Source: Stenotrophomonas maltophilia (GTDB lineage: Bacteria; Pseudomonadota; Gammaproteobacteria; Xanthomonadales; Xanthomonadaceae). From it: DNA of 64,000 nt. The notes under the pieces were generated by a model. It saw only the letters and a list, made by a program, of their open reading frames with translations. It ran no database searches and was not told where the DNA came from. Position 1 is the stretch's first letter; each line of letters begins with the position of its first letter. A program made the position numbers and the translations under genes. The stretch lies in NCBI RefSeq assembly GCF_900186865.1, contig NZ_LT906480.1, forward strand, positions 3,242,001 to 3,306,000. Reading direction: 5' to 3'. This document shows positions 18,239 to 26,026 of this stretch, one piece after another.

Positions 18239-18260
18239 AACGCCGCCCGAGGGCGGCGTT
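18239..18260 (+). terminator. Terminator between convergent lipoprotein gene and fumC
   Basis: AACGCCGCCC / GGGCGGCGTT form a 10-bp stem with a GA loop and flanking GAAGAAA and TTCTTCG, so it may serve both directions. Confidence 0.78.
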
Positions 18261-18270
18261 CTTCGTTTCC

Positions 18271-18324
18271 GTAGAGTCGAGCCATGCCCGACTCCGGAAC
18301 AACCGTCGAGCGTGGCTCGACTCT
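18271..18324. repeat. Facing pair of GTAG palindromes (SMAG type)
   Basis: GTAGAGTCGAGCCATG and its inverted partner (GTCGAGCGTGGCTCGACTCT, 18305-18324) match at 18 of 20 positions. It is the SMAG variant with the AGTCGAGC stem, sitting between the terminator and the end of fumC. Confidence 0.75.
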
Positions 18325-18336
18325 GCAACCGGCAGA

Positions 18337-19764
18337 TCACCCCCCGGCGCCACCACCGCCAGCCTGGATGCCACCAGCAGTCAGCGCAGTCGGGTCCAGC
18401 AGGCGACGCAGCTCGGCCTCATCAAGCCCGCTGTCTTCCAGCGCCACGTCCAGCACCGGGCGCTGTTCCTTGTAGGCACGCTTGGCAATCGCCGCTGCCT
18501 TCTCGTAGCCGATGATCGGGTTCAGCGCGGTGACCAGGATCGGGTTGCGCGCCAGCGCCTCGGCCACGCGATCCTCGCGCACCTTCAGCCCGGCGATCGC
18601 GCTGTCGGCCAGCAGCCTGGACACATTGGCCAGCAGGCCGATGCCATCGAGCAGGTTCACCGCGATCAACGGCAGGGTGACGTTGAGCTGGAAGTTGCCG
18701 GTCTGCCCGGCCACGGTGATCGCGGTGTGGTGGCCGATCACCTGCGCGCAGGCCATCACCGTGGCTTCCGGAATGACCGGGTTGACCTTGCCCGGCATGA
18801 TCGAGCTGCCCGGCTGCAGTGCCGGCAGTTCGATCTCGCCCAGCCCGGCCAGCGGACCGGCATTCATCCAGCGCAGGTCATTGGCGATCTTGATCAGTAC
18901 CACGGCCAGCGCATTGAGCTGGCCGGACAGTTCCACCGCATCGTCCTGCGCGGCCAGGCCTTCGAACTTGTTCTCGGCGCTGTCGAACTTGAAACCGGTC
19001 TGCTGCTTCAGCGCCTTGGCCACCTGCGCGCCGAAGCGCGGGTCGGCGTTGATGCCGGTACCGATGGCGGTGCCGCCCAGCGGCAACCGGCGCACGCGCT
19101 TGAGGCTGTCTTCGATGCGCTCCTGCGCCGAGGCCAGCTGCGCCGACCACGCACCGAATTCCTGCTCGAAGGTGAGCGGCATCGCGTCCATCAGGTGGGT
19201 ACGGCCGGTCTTGACCACCTTGCGCAGGCTGCGGCCCTTCTTGTCCAGGGTCTTGCGCAGGTGCACCAGCGCCGGCAGCAGCTGCTCGTGCGCCGCCAGC
19301 ACTGCCGACACCCGCAGCGCAGTCGGAATCACGTCGTTGGAGCTCTGCCCCTGGTTGACGTGGTCATTGGGATGCACGGTGGTCTTGCCCGCCTTGCCGG
19401 CACGGTTGGCCAGGGTGGCGATGACCTCGTTGGCATTCATGTTCGACGACGTGCCCGAACCCGTCTGGTAGACATCGATCGGGAACTGCGCGTCCCAGTT
19501 GCCGGCGGCCACTTCGGCGGCAGCGGTCTGGATGGCCTTGGCCACGGTCTTCGGCAGGTGGCCCAGCTCCGCGTTGACGCCGGCGGCCGCGCCCTTGACC
19601 AGGCCCAGCGCGCGGATGAAACCGCGCGGCATGCGCTGGCCCGACACCGGGAAATTCTGCACGGCGCGCTGGGTCTGCGCGCCCCACAGGGCATCGGCAG
19701 GCACCTGCAGCTCGCCCATGCTGTCGTGTTCGATTCTGAAACCCTTGCTTGCAGCTTTGCTCAT
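18337..19764 (-). CDS. fumC: Class II fumarate hydratase
   Basis: A 475-residue iron-independent fumarase that interconverts fumarate and malate. The superfamily signature GSSIMPGKVNP is present, with HPNDHVNQGQSSND and TGSGTSSNMNANE upstream of it. The N-terminus (FRIEHDSMGELQVPADALWGAQT) matches FumC of the actinobacterial/xanthomonad subgroup. It ends in a Gly/Ala-rich tail (AGGIQAGGGGAGG). It is divergent from purB. A class I fumarase is encoded at 52.5 kb, so the two isozymes could serve under different iron or oxidative conditions. Aspartase is less likely, given the motif set. Confidence 0.93.
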   Translation of the reverse strand: MSKAASKGFRIEHDSMGELQVPADALWGAQTQRAVQNFPVSGQRMPRGFIRALGLVKGAAAGVNAELGHLPKTVAKAIQTAAAEVAAGNWDAQFPIDVYQTGSGTSSNMNANEVIATLANRAGKAGKTTVHPNDHVNQGQSSNDVIPTALRVSAVLAAHEQLLPALVHLRKTLDKKGRSLRKVVKTGRTHLMDAMPLTFEQEFGAWSAQLASAQERIEDSLKRVRRLPLGGTAIGTGINADPRFGAQVAKALKQQTGFKFDSAENKFEGLAAQDDAVELSGQLNALAVVLIKIANDLRWMNAGPLAGLGEIELPALQPGSSIMPGKVNPVIPEATVMACAQVIGHHTAITVAGQTGNFQLNVTLPLIAVNLLDGIGLLANVSRLLADSAIAGLKVREDRVAEALARNPILVTALNPIIGYEKAAAIAKRAYKEQRPVLDVALEDSGLDEAELRRLLDPTALTAGGIQAGGGGAGG

Positions 19765-19929
19765 TGCATCAACTCCGCACTACTTCAGTTGGGGAAAGGG
19801 AAGCGGCGGCTGGCAGGGTGTCGCTTCCCGGGCTGGCGGCTGCGGCCACAATACTCCCTTGCCCGCAGCGTGGGATGACGAGGGCGGGCCAGATCGTTCC
19901 ACCTGCACGGCCGTTCTGCGCGCGCAAGG

Positions 19930-20003
19930 GTAGTGCCGGCCGCTGGCCGGCAATCCATGCAATCGAGGGCCGGGCGTGGTTGCCGGCCAGCGGCCGGCAC
20001 TAC
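19930..20003. repeat. Facing pair of SMAG repeats upstream of purB
   Basis: GTAGTGCCGGCCGCTGGCCGGCA (from 19930) and its inverted copy TGCCGGCCAGCGGCCGGCACTAC (to 20003) face each other 27 bp apart. Each forms a GC-rich hairpin, and together they form a larger cruciform-capable dyad in the fumC-purB divergent region. The remainder of this 293-bp gap holds no gene. Confidence 0.9.
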
Positions 20004-20021
20004 CTGACCGGCACGTCGTAG

Positions 20022-21425
<1,404 letters not shown>

Positions 21426-21474
21426 GGGGTTTCCTTTGCGGCGGCGGCCGCGGGCGCTGCCTGCGGCAGGCAAC

Positions 21475-21496
21475 TGCAACAGCAACAGCAACAGCG
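21475..21496 (+). repeat. Short AACAGC tandem repeat after purB
   Basis: GCAACAGCAACAGCAACAGC contains three tandem AACAGC units in the untranslated stretch after purB, next to a GCCTGCGGCAGGC hairpin. It is simple-sequence DNA, with possible length variation. Confidence 0.6.
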
Positions 21497-21526
21497 ATCC
21501 AGGCTCTGGGTTGCTGCGGGCTGGGT

Positions 21527-21567
21527 GGGGCGGGAGGGGCCAGCGGGACACGCCGTGAACCCATCCA
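21527..21567. repeat. Left part of a long dyad repeat interrupted by the IS
   Basis: The 23-bp arm at 21527-21549 (GGGGCGGGAGGGGCCAGCGG...) is exactly complementary to 23033-23055 on the far side of the IS. The following ACGCCGTGAACCCATCCA (21550-21567) is the adjacent inner part. Without the IS and its target duplication the element would be about 98 bp. Confidence 0.8.
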
Positions 21568-21595
21568 TGAAGTGACCCCCGAGACTTGGACGGGG

Positions 21596-22429
21596 TCAGG
21601 CGGCCGATTGGGCCCGCTCCCGGTACTCTACCGGGCTCAGACCTTTCAGTTTCAGTTTGATGCGCTCCTGGTTGTAGTACTGGATGTATTCCACCAGCCC
21701 AGCCTCCAGACTCTCGATGCTGTCAAAGCTGTTCAGGTAGAAGAACTCCGACTTCAGCGTCCCGAAGAAGCTCTCCATCGCCGCATTGTCCAGGCAGTTG
21801 CCACGCCGGGACATGCTTTGTTTCAACGAATGTTTTTCCAGCATGTGCCGGTAGTTTTCATGCTGGTACTGCCAGCCCTGGTCGGAGTGGATCATGGGGC
21901 GCTCATCCGGCGAAAGCTTCTTGATGGCCTCCTCCAGCATCTGACCTACCAGATCGAACACGGGCTGGCGCTTGATCTGATAAGCCACGATTTCGCCGTT
22001 GTAGAGGTCCATGATCGGCGACAGGTACAGCTTCATGCCTTGTACCTTGAACTCGGTCACGTCGGTCACCCACTTCTGGTTGGGGCGCTCGGCGTGGAAT
22101 TGACGATTGAGGTCATTGCCAACCACAACATTGGCGGCCCCCTTGAAGGACCGGTAGCGCTTCACCCGTACCCGTGATTTCAGGCCCATCTCCCCCATCA
22201 GGCGCTGTACCCGCTTGTGATTGGTCCGATGACCCTGATTGGCCAATTCCAGCGTCACCGTGCGATAGCCATAGCGCCCTTGGCTTTGATCGTAGATTGC
22301 ACGGATGCGCTCGCACAGGGCTGCCTCGTCCTGATCCGGATGGGCCAGGACATGGTTCTGGTAATAGAACGTACTGCGTGACAGCTCTGCCGCTTCGAGC
22401 AGAAGCGACAGCGTATGAACCTGCCTCAA
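21596..22429 (-). CDS. IS3-family transposase OrfB (DDE catalytic domain)
   Basis: A 277-residue integrase-type protein. The DDE residues are visible: Asp in WVTDVTEF, Asp in HSDQGWQYQ and Glu in DNAAMESFFG. The N-terminal HTH_21-type segment (IRAIYDQSQGRYGYRTVTLEL) and the C-terminal IQYYNQERIKLKLKGLSPVEYR are typical. The nearest start is TTG, overlapping the OrfA stop (TTGA). The frame stays open upstream to an A7 slippery site within orfA, so the active transposase is probably an OrfAB fusion made by -1 frameshifting, as in IS150 and IS911. Confidence 0.92.
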   Translation of the reverse strand: MRQVHTLSLLLEAAELSRSTFYYQNHVLAHPDQDEAALCERIRAIYDQSQGRYGYRTVTLELANQGHRTNHKRVQRLMGEMGLKSRVRVKRYRSFKGAANVVVGNDLNRQFHAERPNQKWVTDVTEFKVQGMKLYLSPIMDLYNGEIVAYQIKRQPVFDLVGQMLEEAIKKLSPDERPMIHSDQGWQYQHENYRHMLEKHSLKQSMSRRGNCLDNAAMESFFGTLKSEFFYLNSFDSIESLEAGLVEYIQYYNQERIKLKLKGLSPVEYRERAQSAA

Positions 22430-22947
22430 TCCTTGGATGGCTTGCGCTTTGCGTCTTGCGCCGCCTGCTCTTCCCGGATCAAGGCATCGAGTTTTTTTAG
22501 GTAGTCGGTCTCCGCACGCAGATAGGCGACTTCCTTGAGCAGCTCATCGCGACTCATTTCCTCAGGTGGCTTGGACGACCGGGTCTTTTTCATCGGCTTT
22601 CGGGGCAGCGGCGGAGGCGGTGCCAACGCTTGGGCACCGCCTTGAGCATACAGGCGCTGCCATCGCCCCACCGCGCCGGCATCACCAATCTGGAAGTAGG
22701 TGGTGGCCTCCCGCCCGGACATGCCGTCCTGGCTCATCTTTTCCAGGACAGCCAGCTTGAACGGGAGGTCATAGAACCGGGCCTGGCGATGAAATCCGCG
22801 CCAACCATGCAGCCGATAGGTCGCCACCCAGCGCCTGACCGTGGAGAACTCAAGGCCGTGGCGACGGGCAATGGCTTTGACCGATGTGGAGGTCTTGCAG
22901 GCCTCTTTGGCGACCTGCAGTTTGAAACGTGCGTCGTATCTGTTCAT
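22426..22947 (-). CDS. IS3-family transposase OrfA (DNA-binding part)
   Basis: A 173-residue protein with two helix-turn-helix segments (SVKAIARRHGLEFSTVRRW and a second near GREATTYFQIGDAGAVGRW), then a Pro/Lys-rich linker and a leucine-rich helix (ELLKEVAYLRAETDYLKKL) for multimerisation. It binds the IS ends. MNRYDARFKLQ at 22947 is the likely start; the ORF can extend 10 codons further, into the terminal repeat. Confidence 0.9.
   Translation of the reverse strand: MNRYDARFKLQVAKEACKTSTSVKAIARRHGLEFSTVRRWVATYRLHGWRGFHRQARFYDLPFKLAVLEKMSQDGMSGREATTYFQIGDAGAVGRWQRLYAQGGAQALAPPPPLPRKPMKKTRSSKPPEEMSRDELLKEVAYLRAETDYLKKLDALIREEQAAQDAKRKPSKD
22492..22498 (-). other. A7 slippery site for programmed -1 frameshift
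   Basis: The minus strand reads CTA AAA AAA CTC in the OrfA frame, giving A AAA AAA in the phase required for -1 slippage. The -1 frame from here into orfB has no stop codon (23 codons read). A stimulatory structure was not assessed. Confidence 0.65.
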
Positions 22948-22995
22948 GTATCCCTCGGGGTTGGATCTGACGTCCAACTCCCGGGGGGCACTTCA

Positions 22996-23055
22996 CCATG
23001 GGGGCTCGATGGCGCCATCCATGGCGCCAACGGTCCCGCTGGCCCCTCCCGCCCC
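22996..23055. repeat. Right part of the interrupted dyad repeat
   Basis: The stretch from 22996 holds the CCA target duplicate, GGGGGCTCGATGGCGCCATCC and the ATGGCGCCAACG core, then the arm 23033-23055, which is fully complementary to 21527-21549. Inside it TGGCGCCATCCATGGCGCCA is itself a near-palindrome. Confidence 0.8.
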
Positions 23056-23059
23056 GCCT

Positions 23060-23236
23060 CTGACAGTTTCCCGGTGACGGATCGAAGAGCGTTGGGTTTT
23101 CGGGACGGAATTGAGAGGGACGCGGCTTCGCCGCGTCCCTCTTTTGTTTTGGGATGAGCAAGCGCAGCGCGCGACCCGCTTTTGCCTTGCTTTTTCTTCT
23201 TCCATTCCGTGGCGGGCCGCGCAGGAAACTGTCAGG
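23060..23236. repeat. Spacer between two inverted dyad copies, with a terminator
   Basis: The 12-mer CTGACAGTTTCC (23060-23071) and its exact complement GGAAACTGTCAG (23224-23235) sit at the edges, next to the two dyad elements. Between them is a strong hairpin (AGAGGGACGCGG / CCGCGTCCCTCT, 23114-23142) followed by TTTTGTTTT. No gene is apparent here: the low-quality open frames match no known protein. Confidence 0.65.
23114..23150 (+). terminator. Strong Rho-independent terminator
   Basis: A 12-bp perfect stem with a CTTCG loop and the tract CTTTTGTTTT. With the IS removed it would lie about 290 bp after purB and could end that transcript. Confidence 0.75.
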
Positions 23237-23340
23237 GGCCGGGCGGGGTGGGTTCGCGGGACCGTTGGCGCCATGGATGGCGCCATCGAGCCCCCAGGGA
23301 CGGGTTCACGGCGTGTCCCGCGAACCCACCCCGCCCGGCC
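23237..23340. repeat. Intact 104-bp dyad repeat (second copy)
   Basis: Arms 23237-23262 and 23315-23340 are exactly complementary over 26 bp. The interior, CCGTTGGCGCCATGGATGG... to GGGTTCACGGC, is nearly identical to the interrupted copy read on the other strand, while the arms differ from that copy yet keep perfect pairing. The rest of the gap to 23519 holds no gene, only a C8 run and GC-rich DNA before roxA. Confidence 0.85.
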
Positions 23341-23519
23341 CAGCCCATGAAGCCAGCGCTTTGCGCGACCAACCCCCCCCGCCACGAGGGGCTCCGCCGT
23401 TGGCCGGACACCCCGCGACAAACCCGCGCACGTGCGCAATCCCCACGAACGGCGGACAATGGATATCTCAGGCGGCCCGCTGCGCCGCCCCTCCCGCTTT
23501 CCGCTGCAAGGATTCCCCC

Positions 23520-24935
23520 ATGGCCGCCCGCAAGTCCTCCGCCCCCCTCATCGAAGTCACCGCCCGCCCCGGCCAGCCGCTGGGCATGGCGCCGGCCACC
23601 TTCCTGCGCGACTTCTGGCAGAAGCGCCCGCTGCTGATCCGCAACGCCTTCCCCGACTTCCAGACCCCGGTGCAGCCGGAAGACCTGGCCGGGCTGGCCT
23701 GCGAAGAAGGCGTGCTGGCGCGCCTGATCGAGCACGACAAGACCCAGGACGGCTGGCGCGTGCGCACCGGCCCGTTCCAGGAAGACGTGTTCCCCGCCCT
23801 GCCCGACCATGACTGGACCCTGCTGGTACAGGACGTGGACAAGTGGGACCCGGACGTGCGCGCCCTGATCGAGCACTTCAGCTTCCTGCCGCGCTGGCGC
23901 ATGGATGACGTGATGATCAGCTTCGCCGCCACCGGCGGCTCGGTCGGCGCCCACGTCGACCAGTACGACGTATTCCTGCTGCAGGCCCACGGCCACCGCC
24001 GCTGGCAGATCGATGCCAGCGAATCGATCAAGGGCAGGCAGCCGCCGCTGGGCTTCCGCCCCGACGTGGAGCTGAAGCTGCTGAAGGTGTTCAAGCCCAC
24101 CCACGACTGGGTGCTGGCGCCGGGCGACATGCTCTACCTGCCGCCGAACGTGCCGCACCACGGCGTCGCCGAAGACCCCTGCCTGACCTTCTCCTTCGGC
24201 ATGCGCGCGCCATCGTCGGCGGAACTGATCAGCGACTACCTGGACACCCTGATCGCCGATGCCGACGAGAACATCCGCTACCAGGATGCCGACCTGAAGG
24301 TGCCGGCCGACCCGAACGAGATCGACACGGTGGCGATGGCGCGGGTGATCACCGCGCTCAATGCCATCCGCATGAACGATCCAGACAAGCTGGGTGACTG
24401 GTTCGGCCGTTTCATCACCACCTACCGCGCCGCTGGCGAAGTGATGGCTCACCAGGCCGCACCGGCACCGGAGGAAGTGGTCCAGGCCCTGGCCTCGGGC
24501 CTGCTGCTGCAGCGTCATCCGTGGGCACGCCTGGCCTGGCGCCGGGCCAAGCGCGGCGCCAGCCTGTACGTCAGCGGCCAGGACTTCGCGCTGCCGGTGA
24601 AGGACGCGCAGCGCCTGGCCGGCGCCGAGCAGCTCGATGCCGCCGCCTATCGCGGCCTGTCCGACAAGGGCCGCGCGGTGGTCCAGCAGCTGTTGGTCGG
24701 TGGCGTGTTCCAGCTGATCGATCCGAACGAGGTGTATGACGCTGAAGATGAGGATGACGGCGAAGACGCCGTGGTGCTCGGCGAAGTGGTCGAAGGCCGT
24801 GACCGTGTCGACGCGATCGACGCCGACGCGGTGTCCGACGACGTCCACACCGTGACCGTGCACGACGACGGCATCGAGGTCATCGTCAACTTCGAGGATC
24901 ACGACGAAGACGACAGCGACGACGGTCGCGCCTGA
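23520..24935 (+). CDS. Cupin/JmjC-type ribosomal protein L16 arginine hydroxylase homologue
   Basis: A 471-residue Fe(II)/2-oxoglutarate oxygenase of the RoxA (YcfD) family, which hydroxylates an arginine of ribosomal protein L16 in E. coli. The metal-binding HxD is in GAHVDQYDVFLLQ and the distal His in PPNVPHHGVAED. ATFLRDFWQKRPLLIRNAF at the N-terminus is typical of the family. The start at 23520 fits this N-terminus; the open frame reaches further upstream through the dyad repeat. The protein is about 100 residues longer than E. coli YcfD (373), mainly a C-terminal Asp/Glu-rich tail (DAEDEDDGEDA... DHDEDDSDDG). Confidence 0.88.
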   Translation: MAARKSSAPLIEVTARPGQPLGMAPATFLRDFWQKRPLLIRNAFPDFQTPVQPEDLAGLACEEGVLARLIEHDKTQDGWRVRTGPFQEDVFPALPDHDWTLLVQDVDKWDPDVRALIEHFSFLPRWRMDDVMISFAATGGSVGAHVDQYDVFLLQAHGHRRWQIDASESIKGRQPPLGFRPDVELKLLKVFKPTHDWVLAPGDMLYLPPNVPHHGVAEDPCLTFSFGMRAPSSAELISDYLDTLIADADENIRYQDADLKVPADPNEIDTVAMARVITALNAIRMNDPDKLGDWFGRFITTYRAAGEVMAHQAAPAPEEVVQALASGLLLQRHPWARLAWRRAKRGASLYVSGQDFALPVKDAQRLAGAEQLDAAAYRGLSDKGRAVVQQLLVGGVFQLIDPNEVYDAEDEDDGEDAVVLGEVVEGRDRVDAIDADAVSDDVHTVTVHDDGIEVIVNFEDHDEDDSDDGRA

Positions 24936-24943
24936 GCCCTGCC

Positions 24944-25840
24944 ATGGTCCGGGTCCAGCAGGTCAGCCACGCCGACGCCCACGTCGCCATCCACGACGTG
25001 CGCCAACGCGTGTTCGTGCAGGAACAGGGCATCGCCGCCGAGCTGGAACGCGATGCGCTGGACCCGCTCAGCGCCCATGTGCTGGCGCTGGACAGTGACA
25101 ACCAGCCGGTCGGCACCGGTCGGCTGGCCCCGGACGGCCGCATCGGCCGCATGGCGGTGCTGGCCAGCCATCGCAGCCACGGGGTCGGTGAGGCCCTGCT
25201 GGAGGCACTGGTCGAGGCCGGGCGCAGGCTCGGCCTGGCCGAGCTGCACCTGCACGCCCAGCTGCCCGCCCGCGATTTCTATGCCCGCCAGGGCTTCCTG
25301 CCGGAAGGCGAGGTATTCGAGGAGGCCGGCATCGGCCACCAGCAGATGCGACGCCGGTTGGGCGCGGCCAGTGCCATCGACAGCCGCGAGCAGGCGGTGG
25401 CCATCACCACGGCCATCGTCCACCGCGCCCGCCGCCAAGTGTGGCTGCACAGCCGTCAGCTGGACCCGGGACTGCTCGACGCGCCGCCGGTACAGGCCGC
25501 CCTGCGCCGCTTCGTCACCGCCCGCCACGACAAGCAGCTCCGGGTGATCGTGCACGACGCCGCCGCCATCGCGTCTGCCGGGGCGCCGCTGCTGGCCTTG
25601 GCCCAGCGCCTGCCCAGCGTGATCCAGTTCCGCGAGGTCACCGACCCGATCGACCGTGCGTTGGCCTCGGCCTGCCTGCTCAACGACGCCGGCGACTTCT
25701 ACTTTCGTCTGATCGGTCATCGCCTCGACGGCGAGGCAGGCGTCGCGCTGCCTGCACGTTCGCAGCCGTTCGAGCAGCAATTGCAGCGGGTCTGGGACCG
25801 TTCGCGCGATTGCAGCGAACTGCGTGCGCTCGGCATCTGA
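24944..25840 (+). CDS. GNAT acetyltransferase fused to a C-terminal domain
   Basis: A 298-residue two-domain protein. Residues 1-140 are an ElaA-like GNAT domain: VFVQEQGIAAELERD, then the acetyl-CoA loop IGRMAVLASHRSHGVGEALLEAL and AQLPARDFYARQGFLPEGEVFEEAGIGH. Residues 150-298 form a second domain with HRARRQVWLHSRQLDPGLLD and an FLIGHRLDGE-like end, resembling a phospholipase-D-like fold seen in gammaproteobacterial GNAT fusions. The PLD HKD motif is not visible, so this part is probably not a nuclease. It starts 8 bp after roxA and likely shares the transcript. The acceptor is unknown. Confidence 0.82.
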   Translation: MVRVQQVSHADAHVAIHDVRQRVFVQEQGIAAELERDALDPLSAHVLALDSDNQPVGTGRLAPDGRIGRMAVLASHRSHGVGEALLEALVEAGRRLGLAELHLHAQLPARDFYARQGFLPEGEVFEEAGIGHQQMRRRLGAASAIDSREQAVAITTAIVHRARRQVWLHSRQLDPGLLDAPPVQAALRRFVTARHDKQLRVIVHDAAAIASAGAPLLALAQRLPSVIQFREVTDPIDRALASACLLNDAGDFYFRLIGHRLDGEAGVALPARSQPFEQQLQRVWDRSRDCSELRALGI

Positions 25841-25927
25841 GCGGGTACCGCCCACTCAACCTGTCTGGAAGCGGCACCGGGGGACCCGGGATGCCCGTTC
25901 TGGTGCCCCTTCCTGTCCGGATGGGGG

Positions 25928-25933
25928 TACAAT
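25928..25933 (+). promoter_or_regulatory. Candidate -10 box upstream of sucA
   Basis: TACAAT lies 94 bp before the sucA start in the 186-bp gap. No convincing -35 is visible, so this is a weak assignment. Confidence 0.35.
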
Positions 25934-26026
25934 TTGGCTGTTTGAACGCGCCCGCGCAGGGCTATTCATCTTCCTGCCGGGTCCTTCTGAAGCCATACCC
26001 CACAAAGCGAATCAACACCCTCCATC

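Larger units (their letters stand above)
21568..22995 (-). mobile_element. IS3-family (IS150-like group) insertion sequence
   Basis: A 1428-bp element bounded by 25-bp imperfect terminal inverted repeats: TGAAGTGACCCCCGAG... at 21568-21592 and its partner reading TGAAGTGCCCCCCGGG... from 22995 (4 mismatches in 25). A 3-bp target duplication, CCA, lies at 21565-21567 and 22996-22998, typical of the IS150 group. It carries orfA and orfB on the minus strand. Both frames are intact, so the element may be active. It splits a dyad repeat. Confidence 0.93.

Noticed and set aside
22426..22429. Degenerate or broken transposase because orfA and orfB are in separate frames
   Set aside because: Two overlapping frames with a slippery A7 site are normal for IS3-family elements.
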